NCBI GenBank assembly: GCA_021234155.1
Contig: JAJEKV010000036.1
Coordinates: 11,111,426 to 11,175,425 of the forward strand
DNA: 64,000 nt
Direction of reading: 5' to 3'
DNA from: Isoetes taiwanensis
Taxonomy: Eukaryota > Streptophyta > Lycopodiopsida > Isoetales > Isoetaceae
A program made the translations under genes and the position numbers. Numbering within the stretch: the first letter of the stretch is position 1; every line of letters begins with the position of its first letter. Below the pieces are notes generated by a model, which had not been told where the DNA came from, ran no database searches, and worked only from the letters and a program-made list of their open reading frames with translations. Shown here piece by piece: positions 23,341-33,772 of this stretch.

Positions 23341-26300
23341 GAAAATATGCCAAAACAAAAAATTATATTAAGGAGAAGATCATCTTCAACAAAACTTGAA
23401 GTCTTACTTCTCCATAACACCCCCAAATTGACAGCTTCATATGATGTTGTCAATGGTTCGGCAAGGAACATGGAGATATTTTTTAGTTGGTCTTTTTTGC
23501 ATGGTTAATGTATGATCCAAGAATAGCGAGGATTTTGTTTCACGGGGGCTTCTAAAAGTAGCTCGAAAATGCCCGAGACGCTGGGACATCAAGATTGATC
23601 GGTGATCTTGCATTGCATGATGACATCAATGGCTTCACTGAGAACTGCAGGTACTCTGATGTGGCTGCGCGCAAACCATCCTTTGGCACAGTTCTTGGTA
23701 TTAAACAGCGAAAGAATAGAATAGAATAGAATGTGCAGAAGTGGCTGAACGAACCTCTGTTTCTGATTTTGTAGGACAAATCTGGCCTTCACCTATTTCA
23801 GTTTTTTCGCTTTTATTCCTCCTTTAGTGTACTGATTCAATTGCAAATGCATTGGATGATTTTTGTTGTAAACTCTTATCTGAATTTACGCTCTGTAGAA
23901 GCTTCCTTTTTGTGTTCTTTTTCCAGAGTTTATTTCTCAAATGCATTGCTATGAACATTTCCATTGTAGCAAGTAGAGAGTGAGCAATGGAATCGGCAAA
24001 ATGCATCGCTATGGCAGGTTTATTTTCAATCGTTTTGGGCACGCATTCCTGTTTGTTTACGTATTGTTTGTCATATGGAGCGCACTATTTTGTACATGAG
24101 GCTAAGATGCATATTTCTCAACTCTATTTGGCATAATCCTAAGAATATGTCGGGATCCAACGATCCAGAAAAACCCACTACAAGTGACCCGCAACTTGTC
24201 ATAGTTGCCATACTTAAATAGACAGATAACCACATAGAAAAGTTGCAACAACTAAATGTAAACATCTATGAAACATAATATTGTCTTGTCTACAGCAGCA
24301 ACTTTACAACTAGAATGATTTCGAATTATTAGAAACCATCAAGCAACTTCCATTGGTCGAACTTGTCTCCCATTTCTCTTCAATACTTCCATAATATTAA
24401 AAAAAAAAGGTGGGAGGCTTAAACAAATGTTTATTCCAGATTCATTTGAATGCCTTCACTTGAATATTATAAGAAATGGTTTCATCGCGCAAAATATACA
24501 TCTGTACAGCTTTCTTCCAATAGCTTTTATATGATTTGGGGCATGTATTTAGTTTTCCATATCTTATCTTTTAAAATGGGATTGCATTGCTTTCTGCCGG
24601 GAATGCCGCAAGTAACGCAGCATGCGGCGTTCCCTTTCCCCCTTGCGGGACCCCTTTTTTGTCCTTTTTGCGTTGGACTTCCTTTTCTTCCTGCCCGTTC
24701 AAGTTCGAGCAAACGGGCCTGGCCCATTATAGCTATTTAGCCGGGTTCCTCCGCAGATGTTTTTTACTCAGTTCTATTTAGCATCTACAGCTTGTGCCCT
24801 CCCTCAAATGTTTTTACTCAGTTGGGAGATTTTTTTTTTTTTTTCAGTTCTATGAAGTCTGGGGAGATTTGATCTGTATGCATGCTTACATCATGTTTGT
24901 ATATTGTGCACATTTATAATATATCTTTTGTTTGCTTGCGTGCTTTTTTGCAGAGCAATCAAGTGGTTTGCACGATACTTGCATAGCCATAACACATGGA
25001 CTTAAAATCAAAGAATGTTATTAAAATGGAAAACCCAACAGCGCGGTTGGCAGCAGTGGCTGAGCTTGGAGCAGGAAAGGGCATGTGCGAGGTAAGCTAT
25101 CTAGGATAATTGTGTTGTTTCTTTTTTCTTTATGTACATGTTTTCAACAGCTGTTCTTTTGAATCATGCAAGAAACGGTCTGCATCAAATGATGTTTTAG
25201 AGCATGTATTAGTACCATTTTAGCATTTTCTTTATGAGGGGTTGGAGCAAATATGTTGCACATTTCAGCCTTTATTTTGCATTTTTCCTAAAATTCATTG
25301 ACATTGGTACGATTCTAAACGAGGAACAAATCATTGGAAGGATGTCTAAAAGAAGCTGGTGGGAGAAGCATGCTACTCAATATGGTTCTTTTATAGGCTT
25401 CTGGATAGGTTGCCATTCAGATCTCCACAATCAGCTATAAAAGAGGAGTTGTTCCAAGTTCTTAGACAAGGATTCCAGGTTTACAATTTGGTGGGCGAGT
25501 ATGTCATTTTCTAGGACACATGCACTCCTTGAGCAGGTATTAGAATCATATCATATATAATTAAGATGTTTTTGAGAGCTGTTGTCGACCACCCTTCTGT
25601 TAAAACATGGTTGGTTAAAGAGAGAGAACCAACGATGTCAAGGTTGTGGTCTCTAATAATCTGAACGTCATGACCATTTGCATGGTTCCCTTCACTTCAT
25701 TTATGGCAGTTTTTGGCAAAGGGCAATGAAAGGTATGTGGTTGTATTTTGTTTTGTCTATGATTGCCCCCGTTGTTTTTGCCGATATTCATGCATAGCAT
25801 CCATTGGTAGGCTCGGACCATTGGATGTCTGTTTCGGACGATCCCAACCATCATTAGATGCAACTCGTTTTTTAGTAAGTTTTAGTTAACTGTCAATTTC
25901 AAATACAAAATTAACCAAAAGGTTGTGAGATGCATTGTATGCATGTACGGTACACATATATTGGCGTATGCATTTGAAGACCCTTGCCAATTGTTGGACG
26001 CCCTGCACGAATATCAGCAAAAACAACTGGGGGGGAAGGGGGGAGGGGGTATTTAATGGTTCAATTTCTTAATATGTTTGATGCCCCTTTCAATGGTTCG
26101 ATGTGCTATATTACTATATTATTATTAATAAGCTACATAATCTGTACGGAATAAATATAAATGTTGTACAGAATATGTGTGAGTGTTGTACAAAATGTGT
26201 ACAAAAATTAAAAAAGCAAAGATGGCCTCGGGGTATGCATGGACCCAAAAATGTGACTGGTCCCTACGGGGCCTAAGGGTGGTTCTATATAACACGAGCT

Positions 26301-27175
26301 CTATACTTAGAAAGTGTTGCGATGGGACTACCTGGAAAATGGATCATGGAGTATGAAATAATATTGATGTAGGAAAGAACATGGAATATCGTATGTTGTA
26401 GAATACAACGAAGTGTAAATATCCCTAATCGAGCACATCTTCTTATTTGGTAGGTTGCCTTGCAGCCCCAAATACCTTAGAAATATACCATGGCCTCCCA
26501 AACCATTGAAATATGTTTAGAGTCACAGACAACCTTGTAGCAAGTAATAAAATGAACAAATAAAGGAAAGCAATAACAATCATGAATCTTATGCTTACAT
26601 TACAAATTGATAAACAAATGTGTAAATAATAATAAAATGTATGTCAATATGCATAATAATATTATTATGTATTCAGGATACAAATTGAAATTACATTTCA
26701 AAACATCCTATAAGTAAGTTTGTCCATTGGCAGCAAGTTAGTTTATTACAACTTGCAACTTTGATCTCCGGTGGAATCACCCTTGCCCAACACGCATATC
26801 ACAACTATGCAATCATGCAACTTGGTAAAACTTACTTCAAAGTTTTCTTCAGGTGGATGGACATGATGAAGAGGCTTGCAAATCATGCTTTGAGAGGTAT
26901 ATCCTTCTGTTCGTCTTTGAAGGACTAAACTACAAGCAAAGCCAACGAGATTCTCATGAACATAGTACTGGACCTTGCTGCGTGCATGAACACAGTATCA
27001 CAGCTTGCTACTCGAGCATAATAAGCTACATCTATATGAATTGTGAATTTGTGAATTCTAGCTCATAATTTACCGTGAAGATAAATGTTGTATGTCTCTT
27101 ATGTGAAAATACCTATATGGCCGCAAAAGAAAGTAAGCAATGTGCCTTGCATGATGTTAAGTACTAAAGGGACTC
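23341..27175. other. Spacer; weak candidate exon
   Basis: Mostly AT-rich noncoding sequence. A plus-strand stretch 24954-25092 sits between an acceptor-like TTTTTTGCAG and a donor GAG|GTAAGC, and its frame from ATG 25000 reads MENPTARLAAVAELGAGKGMCE; the GAGKG resembles a SAM-binding loop, but no partner exon was found. (AGAATA)n lies at 23712-23732. A G-rich run with G7, G6 and G5 tracts lies at 26029-26051. Confidence 0.35.
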
Positions 27176-27177
27176 AA

Positions 27178-27345
27178 CATGCATGCATTGCATGGTATGC
27201 ATGCACTATGTGCATGCATTGCAAAGTGCATGCATTGCATAGTATGCATGCACTATGTGCATGCATTGCAAAGTGCACGCATTGCATGCATGCATGTTAT
27301 GCATGCACTGTATGCATGCGCGCAATGCATGCACGCATGCATGCC
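27178..27345. repeat. TGCATGCA array
   Basis: About 168 bp of TGCATGCA / GCATTGCA units, including a duplicated block of about 64 bp (TATGCATGCACTATGTGCAT...). It is self-complementary on both strands and largely alternating purine-pyrimidine. Confidence 0.9.
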
Positions 27346-27479
27346 AAAACCATAGGTTGGGAGTGCAAACTAATAAGAAATACAACACGCGCTTTATAAA
27401 TACTGTTGGCATACCCTCATACAAATATAACAACAGAATCATATGCAGACCATAGTAAAATGGTCGTATAATTATATGT

Positions 27480-28078
27480 TTTGCGTGACGAACCTCAATC
27501 CGTCGCTTGAACATGGCCCCCACCAGTATCTGCGGGCACACATTTCCACCAAGAAACGAAGAGCTATAACTACAATAAGGACAGGGTCCCACCATCTCAG
27601 AATTAAGACATGCCGCTGGGGTACAGAAGGAGGGCAGGGAATCCCCCGGCATGAGAGATTATGCCAGTGTCGTCACATGCAGATAGTAGAAGATGAACAC
27701 CATGCTCTACAGGAATGCCCAGCATATGCACACATCCGAGCAGCTCATGCCGATCTCAGATGCTCTGAGATAGCAATTCACCAACTGCTGGCTTCGCCAA
27801 TGGTGGCACGTCTTGCGTTCTACATTCTGCAAGTCTCCACTGTCATGGAGTCCCTCACAGCACAGGGAATTTGAGCACCCGAAAAGGGCCTCTCAATGCC
27901 TACTACAAGGTTTTTCCTCCCACACGGGGGGGGTTTTCATCCCAGTGGTAAAGACACATTGTACAGGGTTTCTGTGGTTTTATTTTGTGTTTGGAAACTT
28001 TCTGCTATATTGTAAAACCGTCTCATAGGCCAGTTGGCCTCCGTGGACGTTAAAATATACTTCCTTCCTTCGCCTAGG
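27480..28078 (+). pseudogene. 5'-truncated LINE: ORF2 C-terminus and 3' tail
   Basis: The open frame 27443-27874 encodes YLRAHISTKKRRAITTIRTG, HHLRIKTCRW, RHERLCQCRHMQIVEDEHHAL and QECPAYAHIR, the C-terminal zinc-finger-like motif of plant LINE ORF2. The frame ends at a stop at 27872, then comes a short 3' UTR and the tail GGCCTCCGTGGACGTTAAAA with TTCC repeats to about 28070. RT and endonuclease are absent, as expected for 5' truncation during target-primed reverse transcription. Confidence 0.85.
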
Positions 28079-28255
28079 CGCCGCCCTATAAGCGCCTAGG
28101 CGCCACCTGCGCGCACAGGCCTCGAAGGCCTCCTCATGTGATTTTGCACAGGTGGGAGCATCAAGCCAGCAAGCCTTAGCATAAGGCATCAGCAGCAACA
28201 TGACAAGATTCAGCAGCCAGAGCTGACTCTGTAGCACGATTTTGCATCTTCAAAG
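28079..28255. other. GC-rich inverted repeat between two LINEs
   Basis: CGCCTAGGCGCC at 28073-28084 recurs at 28095-28106 and is itself a palindrome, so the two can pair with each other or fold singly. It sits immediately after a LINE tail and before the next LINE. Confidence 0.6.
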
Positions 28256-29368
28256 GTGAGCTTCAACAGTACCTGCTTAGCCTTGCTTTGGCCCTTTCAG
28301 CCACGCAGACCCCAGCTCGGTTTGGATTTGGTTTCGCCCTTGCCCAGTAGATCAATTTCTATAGGAACCAGCATCAAGGAGGATCGGTCGGATCACGGTT
28401 TGCCAGGTATCGATTCAGCCCGCCTCTGGCCCCCTTTGTCACTCACAACCTACCTTGAATCCGACGGAGCATCAGACCAGGTTTGGGATTGTGTTCTGCT
28501 TTGTTCTGGTTCATCCCTTGCCCAGCTATTGGCTCTGCTTTCTTTGTCTCCGCTTTTGGAGGTACTTCTGTTTTGTGGCTCATATCCTACAGTTTCGATT
28601 CCTTGAAGCTTGGAGCTCCCTTTTGTTCTTGTAAGCAGTTCTGCTCGTCCATCCTCTTGTTGCTCTGAATGTCTCGTCAGATCAAGCGCATGGCCAGGGA
28701 GACCCATAAAGAAAAGAACCTTGTTAGGCTGCCTGAGCCGGTCTTGAATATGCCCTATGACTCCGCGATTGCGCCATATCTTCAGGCAGGCCCATCATTT
28801 GGGCCTCAACGCCCTATACTGGCACACCCAGACACACCCCCAGACACGCAATCCGCTCCAGATGCATCTTTGGTTGCAGCCTTGACCAGGGTTGATGCTC
28901 GGATCCATTGTCTGCCTCCAGATTTGTTGGTCGGGATCCGCACAATCCAATCGACAGTCACACTCACAGGAACATCGTCTCAGTTGCCCTTGGGAAGCTG
29001 GGTCCAGCTTTTAGAGATGCTGCTACAGTCAGCATGAGCTGATTCAGCGCAGCACGGCAGTGCTACACCCGTACCTTCCACAGGGTTAGCGTCTGAGCAT
29101 GTGGATGCTACGCCCCAGGCCGATGATACCACCCCTATGCCCACAAGGCCGTCATCCGAGGATTGTTTGCCCACTGCACAGGTCCCGCTTTCAAAGCCTG
29201 ACCAGGCCACAGTGCACCCGTTAGCCCTGAACCTACATATTGTGGGTTTGGAGGAAGCAAGCGACACTCCTGCTGGGGCAGCTAAGGTGACCCGTTTCTT
29301 TGCAGAGGTGATGCACGTAAAGGCAGATGGCATCCTCTTGGCTCATCGAGTTGGGCTGGCGCGGCACG
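28256..29368 (+). mobile_element. ORF1-only LINE, 5' part (split by copy B)
   Basis: 5' leader, then ORF1 from about 28669 (MSRQIKRMARETHKEKN). The first frame runs to 29037; after a shift the next frame (29101-29368) encodes LHIVGLEEASDTPAG and RFFAEVMHVKADGILLAHRVG, similar in style to the central RRM-like domain of L1 ORF1 proteins. The frame is cut at 29368 by the copy B LTR and resumes at 42765. ORF1 proteins bind the element RNA. The 5' boundary is not defined. Confidence 0.7.
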
Positions 29369-31045
29369 TGTGACGTTCCAAAGCCAAAGATACGGTCCCA
29401 TGACGATATCTTGCATTGCCTGGAATCAGCAGACACGCCACTCCGACTGACGTGTACGCCGACGGGTAGCCAAGTGGGTAGCCCCTAGGGGGCAACTTGC
29501 TAAGAATATGCATTAGTATTAATGTGCACATTTTCCAATGTACACATTAATGTGGGCACACATTTCCATGTGGCCACTTGATGCCAAGTGGGCCATACCC
29601 ATAGGTGCAATTAATGTGCACATTTTCCAATGTACACATTAATGTGGGCACACATTTCCATGTGTGCACATTTGGCCACCTAGCCCTTAAAGGCAAGTGG
29701 GCCCATTTCCAATTATCCCACATGCCAAAAGAGGATAATTGGAAACCCTAACCAACCCCTTGTCTATATAGGGTGGGAAACCCTAACTTGCCCAATTTTC
29801 GATTTTAGGGCTTTTAGAACTGCTGCTTTGGTCTGCCTCAACAGCCAAAACCGCCCCCCCGAACTTCTGCTGGGAGAATTGCATCCTTAGTTTCCCTTGA
29901 TTCGAGCCCTCAAATAGGATGGTCGAGCTCAGTCGAGGGAGCCCCTCAAGGATCAGGTATTTGGCCAATTAGATAGTCTAAACCCTATTTTAGTCATTGA
30001 ATCAGTAGGATTAGCCTATTAGATTGGCCATAGCAGCCCTCTAGATCTCTAAATAGCAGATCCTAACTAAAGAACCTAACTCTATGTTGTAGATTAGATC
30101 TAGTACTTTAGTTCTCTGTGAAGTATATGGATGATGTATCTCTATGAACTCCTTGTATTGGGAAGGGGGGTAGAGACCTAAAGCCTTGTAGTTGATGCTC
30201 CTAGAATAGCCTCTCTAGCACACTGTAGATTCGGCCTGTGCACAAGAGCCACACCGGGATGAGGGTGAAGGGGCCAGACTAGCTGAGAAGGAGGTTCATG
30301 TCCTGACTCTTGAACGGTTCCTCTGGTGTGTAAGGCCTACCGGGAACCATTGTGACTAGGTCCAATGGCTTGCCACTGCGTGAGGGCAAGGCATGGGCTC
30401 GACACCCGCGAAGTGGTGTTCACTTTCCGGTGGGTTCACCGAATCACGGCAAAGGGCCCCTCTAGTCACCTTGAGTCAAAGATGTAGATCTCGGAGGGAG
30501 TGATCCCTACCGCCCCATCGGAATCGGGAAGATGAGCCCGTGAGTAGCCCTCTTGGCTATGCATCCGGCCGGGCTACGGTCCCCCCGACGCTTTTCACCA
30601 CCACTCGCAAAGTGTGCACGGGAGGGGCGATGGAGTGGACAACCCTAAGCCATGTTCATATGCCAGCCAAATCCCTTGCCATGAATTCATGCCCGCAATG
30701 AACTCACGGAGACCCAAGCCGCCGGGCCACCCCCTTTGAGTCCGAGCCTTGGGTAGGATTCCCTATGTGATGTCTTGATCTTTGTCTATGCAGATATGTA
30801 GAGGACCATCCTTCGTGATGGTCATATGATGTTGATGTATGTGCTACCGACCAGTATGTTTACGCTTCGCAGCCTAGGTAGGCCCCGAGGGAGACGGGGT
30901 GCAATGACCCCTCCATTCTTCCCACCGAACCCGCCACGGATTGCGGTGTCATGTGGAGGGCCCTGTATTAGCATGGAGCTGGTATGGGGGATGAACTCCT
31001 GTTTGTATACGGCGAGTGCACCGTATACGAGTAGGGGACGTCACA
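29369..31045 (+). repeat. 5' LTR of copy B
   Basis: 1677 bp, starts TGTGACGT and ends ACGTCACA. It contains the TGTGCACA-rich U3 (29510-29680), a TATA-like GTCTATATAGGG near 29762, and the GTATACGG...CCGTATAC terminal hairpin. Compared with the 3' LTR, most differences are small changes at CAG/CTG-type sites rather than scattered substitutions. Confidence 0.95.
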
Positions 31046-31046
31046 G

Positions 31047-31058
31047 TGGGATCAGAGC
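31047..31058 (+). promoter_or_regulatory. Primer-binding site (tRNA-iMet type)
   Basis: TGGGATCAGAGC begins two bases after the LTR. It differs by one base from TGGTATCAGAGC, the usual plant site complementary to the 3' end of initiator tRNA-Met. Confidence 0.9.
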
Positions 31059-31130
31059 TATGTTCTTGGAGACCAAGAGCAAAGCACTGGCCATATTCCC
31101 AGTAGCACTAACTTGATAGGATCCTCAAAC

Positions 31131-31170
31131 CTCGAAAAAAATGAGAAATTTTTTTTCTCATTTTTGTAGT
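31131..31170 (+). other. Leader hairpin
   Basis: AAAAAATGAGAAA pairs with TTTCTCATTTTT across a short loop of Ts. Position just after the primer site suggests a structured RNA leader (packaging or dimerisation), but this is inferred. Confidence 0.6.
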
Positions 31171-31251
31171 ATGCTAAGCTAGTAACAGTTAAAATGAATA
31201 AAAATGTAAAAAGATTAAAAATTGATGAGCCAACATCCAAAAAGTAGGGTG

Positions 31252-31318
31252 GTCTCACACGTCGCGCCAGGACAGATTTCTAGAATCTCGAAATCGGGCT
31301 GGGCGCAACGTGTGAGAC
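31252..31318. promoter_or_regulatory. 67-bp palindrome A1
   Basis: Arms GTCTCACACGTCGCGCC and GGGCGCAACGTGTGAGAC are inverted, with an inner TTTC...GAAA stem and a TAGAATCTC centre. Identical in length and almost in sequence to A2 (33166). Lies about 265 bp upstream of the TATA of the H3-like gene. Confidence 0.88.
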
Positions 31319-31439
31319 ATTCAGCTTTGACACCAAAAAGTTGTAAAATTACAGTAAAATAACTTGATAATTCTAATTCTAAGCTAAGAATCAGTAGATT
31401 TAGCATGTCACATGTTAATTTAATAGTGGACCCCACCAT

Positions 31440-31506
31440 GTCTCACACGTCGCGCCAGGACAGATTTCGACATTTTAGAAATCGGGCTGGGCGCAACGTG
31501 TGAGAC
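31440..31506. promoter_or_regulatory. 67-bp palindrome B1
   Basis: Same outer arms as A1, but the centre is GACATTTTA. Starts 188 bp after A1 and ends 77 bp before the TATA box. Matches B2 (33365) in centre type. Confidence 0.88.
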
Positions 31507-31582
31507 CTTGCTTAAGTAGGTGTTTTAGATGCTTTAGACAACCCAAAAAGGTAGTTTAAAAGTTGACCTAAAACTTGACCCC

Positions 31583-31590
31583 TATAAATA
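31583..31590 (+). promoter_or_regulatory. TATA box of the H3-like gene
   Basis: TATAAATA, 110 bp before the ATG at 31693. The leader that follows shares AGGCGATCTT and GGCGCTT with the leader after the second TATA at 33610, which indicates promoter duplication. Confidence 0.75.
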
Positions 31591-31689
31591 GACCCAGACC
31601 CCTCCCATTTTCCCTGTTCTTCCCTAGAACTTCGCTCGTGACTGTCAAGGCGATCTTCTGGCGCTTAGCTCCGATCGACAAACCGTAAG

Positions 31690-33022
31690 ATGATGGCACG
31701 CACCAAACAGACTGCTCGGAAGCCTAGACGGAGCGAATCCTCCAGCGCCAGCAGCTCCGGCATCTTTCGGAGAATCCTTCAAGAACGCCTTCTCCGGGAA
31801 GGCGAATCTTCTTCGAGCGAGGATGCAGGCTCGGACCGGAGCGACCATACAGAGCTCTTAGAAGACGACCGGCCGGATGTCATGCACCAGATCCTCGAGG
31901 AGATTGCACAAGAGGAAGGAGGAAGCGGGGGGCAGCAGGAGCAGGCGGGCCAGTCAACAGCTCAGGACCAGCCAATAGCCCAGGAGCAACACCGGGAGGA
32001 CGCCAATCCACAGGAGGAGCAGAGGGAGCGGGCGGACCAATCAACAGCCCAGGAGCAACCCCAGGCTGAGATCCACCTGCAGGAGGAGCAAGGAAGAGAG
32101 GATCAGCCGCCGCCGGAACTCACCCCGGAGGAAGAGGCCGACCTCGCCTCGGCCCACAAGTACGGTTAAAGAGCCCACGGAGCGGAGAACAAAGAGTCGG
32201 GAAGACGACTCGACCACAGCCAGCGGGTCCAAGAAGAGGAAGGCCAAAGCCATAAAGGCAGGCAAGAGGAAGGTAGTGAAGGTTGGGAAGCGGGCGGTGG
32301 AGCTTGTCATCAACGAGCCGTCGGGAGAGGAGACCCCGCCCACTACCGACGACTCGGATGGAGACTACGTGCCGGGCGCAGACGGGGCAAGCTCTTCAAA
32401 ACCCCCGGTCGTAGAGGAAGAGGTCCCGGAGCAGACACCCCAAGAAGAGGAGGAGACCGGGCAGCTAGCGAAGCCCCCACCTTTTCCGACGTGGGATAGG
32501 GTTAAAGCCCCGCGACCCCAGCGGGAGGCGTACGTGATAGACCCCGTAAAGGTCTATCAGAAGAGGATCAGGGAACACAACTCCTATATGGAGAAGTGGG
32601 AGGCATACAATGCCTATTTCCAGGAGCATCGGGTGAGGACAGTCGAAGGTGGAGTACCCCCAAGGCAGCATCTGAAGCCACCACCACCCAGGCCCAAGCC
32701 TCCCCGAGCACCGGGTAAGAAGCGGAGCAAGAAGAAGAAACTGGAAGACAGGGCCCTCAAGGAGATCCGCCACTTCCAGAAGAGTTACGGACTCTTGATT
32801 CCCCGGGCGCCGTTCCAGCGTTTGGTCCGCGAAGTGATGCAGGAATACAACACTAACATGCGCGTGACCGACGAGATGTTGCTGTGTTTACAGGAGGCGG
32901 CCGAAGCACACATAGTAAAGCATTTTGAAGATTCAACGGCCTGCACGGTGCACGCGAAGAGGGTTACCCTCATGAGGCAGGATATGTATCTTGCCAGGCA
33001 CATCAAGGGAGAACGCCCTTGA
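31690..33022 (+). CDS. Histone H3-like protein (H3 tail + linker + H3 fold), one frameshift
   Basis: Start is ATG 31693 (a second ATG precedes it). The N-terminus is M-ARTKQTARK, identical to H3 residues 1-9, then P instead of S10. Next come a Ser-rich and acidic part (about residues 15-90), Gln/Glu repeats with QSTAQxQP (about 90-150), a basic NLS (KKRKAKAIKAGKRK), acidic/Pro-rich sequence, a Tyr-rich segment (DPVKVYQKRIREHNSYMEKW), PGKKRSKKKK, and a C-terminal H3 fold: EIRHFQKS, APFQRLVREV, LQEAAEAHIV, FEDSTAC, HAKRVTLM, LARHIKGERP. The fold aligns to H3 47-135 without gaps, about 49 of 89 identical, and ends at the H3 C-terminus. Reading frames 31690-32169 and about 32141-33022 are joined by one shift near 32140-32165; frame 2 is open upstream. 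No intron. About 440 residues against 135 for H3. It should be able to pair with H4, but the frameshift may be real. Confidence 0.93.
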
Positions 33023-33072
33023 ACCTTGTAAATAACTGGAAAATTTTGTTAATATAAAGAAATTTTTGTGTA

Positions 33073-33078
33073 AATAAA
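33073..33078 (+). terminator. Polyadenylation signal after the H3-like gene
   Basis: AATAAA, 51 bp after the stop codon, in AT-rich sequence. With its own TATA this makes the H3-like gene an independent transcription unit inside the element. Confidence 0.6.
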
Positions 33079-33165
33079 GTGTCAAACCCTGTTTAAATAG
33101 GTTAAGATATCGACCCCTAGCTTTTGTTTTAATTGAATTGGAGCCTTGAGCAAAATTGAGACGAT

Positions 33166-33232
33166 GTCTCACACGTCGCGCCAGGACAGATTTCTAGAAT
33201 CTCGAAATCGGGCTGGGCGCAACGTGTGAGAC
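33166..33232. promoter_or_regulatory. 67-bp palindrome A2
   Basis: Same arms and TAGAATCTC centre as A1. Located downstream of the H3-like gene and upstream of the second TATA. Confidence 0.88.
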
Positions 33233-33364
33233 CATGCCCAAAAATGCCCAAAACAGCTCCAAATCGACTAAGTAAGGGGTCAATTCTGCCTAACTCGATG
33301 AGTTTAGTGGAATTACAGCCTTAGATCACTTAAATTGAGTAAGCCTAGCCCAATTAGGACCCAT

Positions 33365-33431
33365 GTCTCACACGTCGCGCCAGGACAGAATTCGACATTT
33401 TCAAAATCGGTCTGGGCGCAACGTGTGAGAC
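33365..33431. promoter_or_regulatory. 67-bp palindrome B2
   Basis: Same arms as B1 with centre GACATTTTC. Starts 199 bp after A2, and 179 bp before the second TATA. Confidence 0.88.
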
Positions 33432-33609
33432 CTCGTACCATTTCTCCACCAAATGATCTCCAAATTGTACAATAGGTTCAGTAGTTGTCCTTAGCATGCT
33501 CAAACCCTAGAAATAGTCTTCAAACTTGCAATTGCATCCCTTAATAGGTCAGAATTGCCTAATCTCAGTAAATTCTAGGTCATCCAAAAATTAGGGTTTC
33601 CCCCTTTTC

Positions 33610-33617
33610 TATAAATA
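33610..33617 (+). promoter_or_regulatory. TATA box of the second internal gene
   Basis: TATAAATA, 163 bp before the ATG at 33773, followed by a leader similar to that of the H3-like gene. Confidence 0.7.
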
Positions 33618-33772
33618 AGTCCCCCATTTCTCAATGGGCACCCTGCAAATTTGCTCTCCACTGCTTAGGCGATCTTTCAGCTCCCTGAGGCGCTTCTGCA
33701 TCCGTTTGATACTCCCTTCCTTGCTAGATCAATGGCCATCTGACTTCGAGGATGGTATGAGTACGGCGCCCC

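Noticed and set aside
24954-25092. A methyltransferase exon (GAGKG)
   Set aside because: Only one exon-like piece, no neighbouring motif, and an in-frame stop just before its ATG. Kept only as a note.
32740-33022. The H3-like fold as a true centromeric CENH3
   Set aside because: Loop 1 has the canonical H3 length and the end is GERP-like; only the TLMR stretch resembles CENH3. The tail is canonical H3, which CENH3 lacks.
31252-33431. The four 67-bp repeats as a CRISPR array
   Set aside because: Only four copies in two distant pairs, separated by genes, in a eukaryotic retrotransposon; no spacer pattern.
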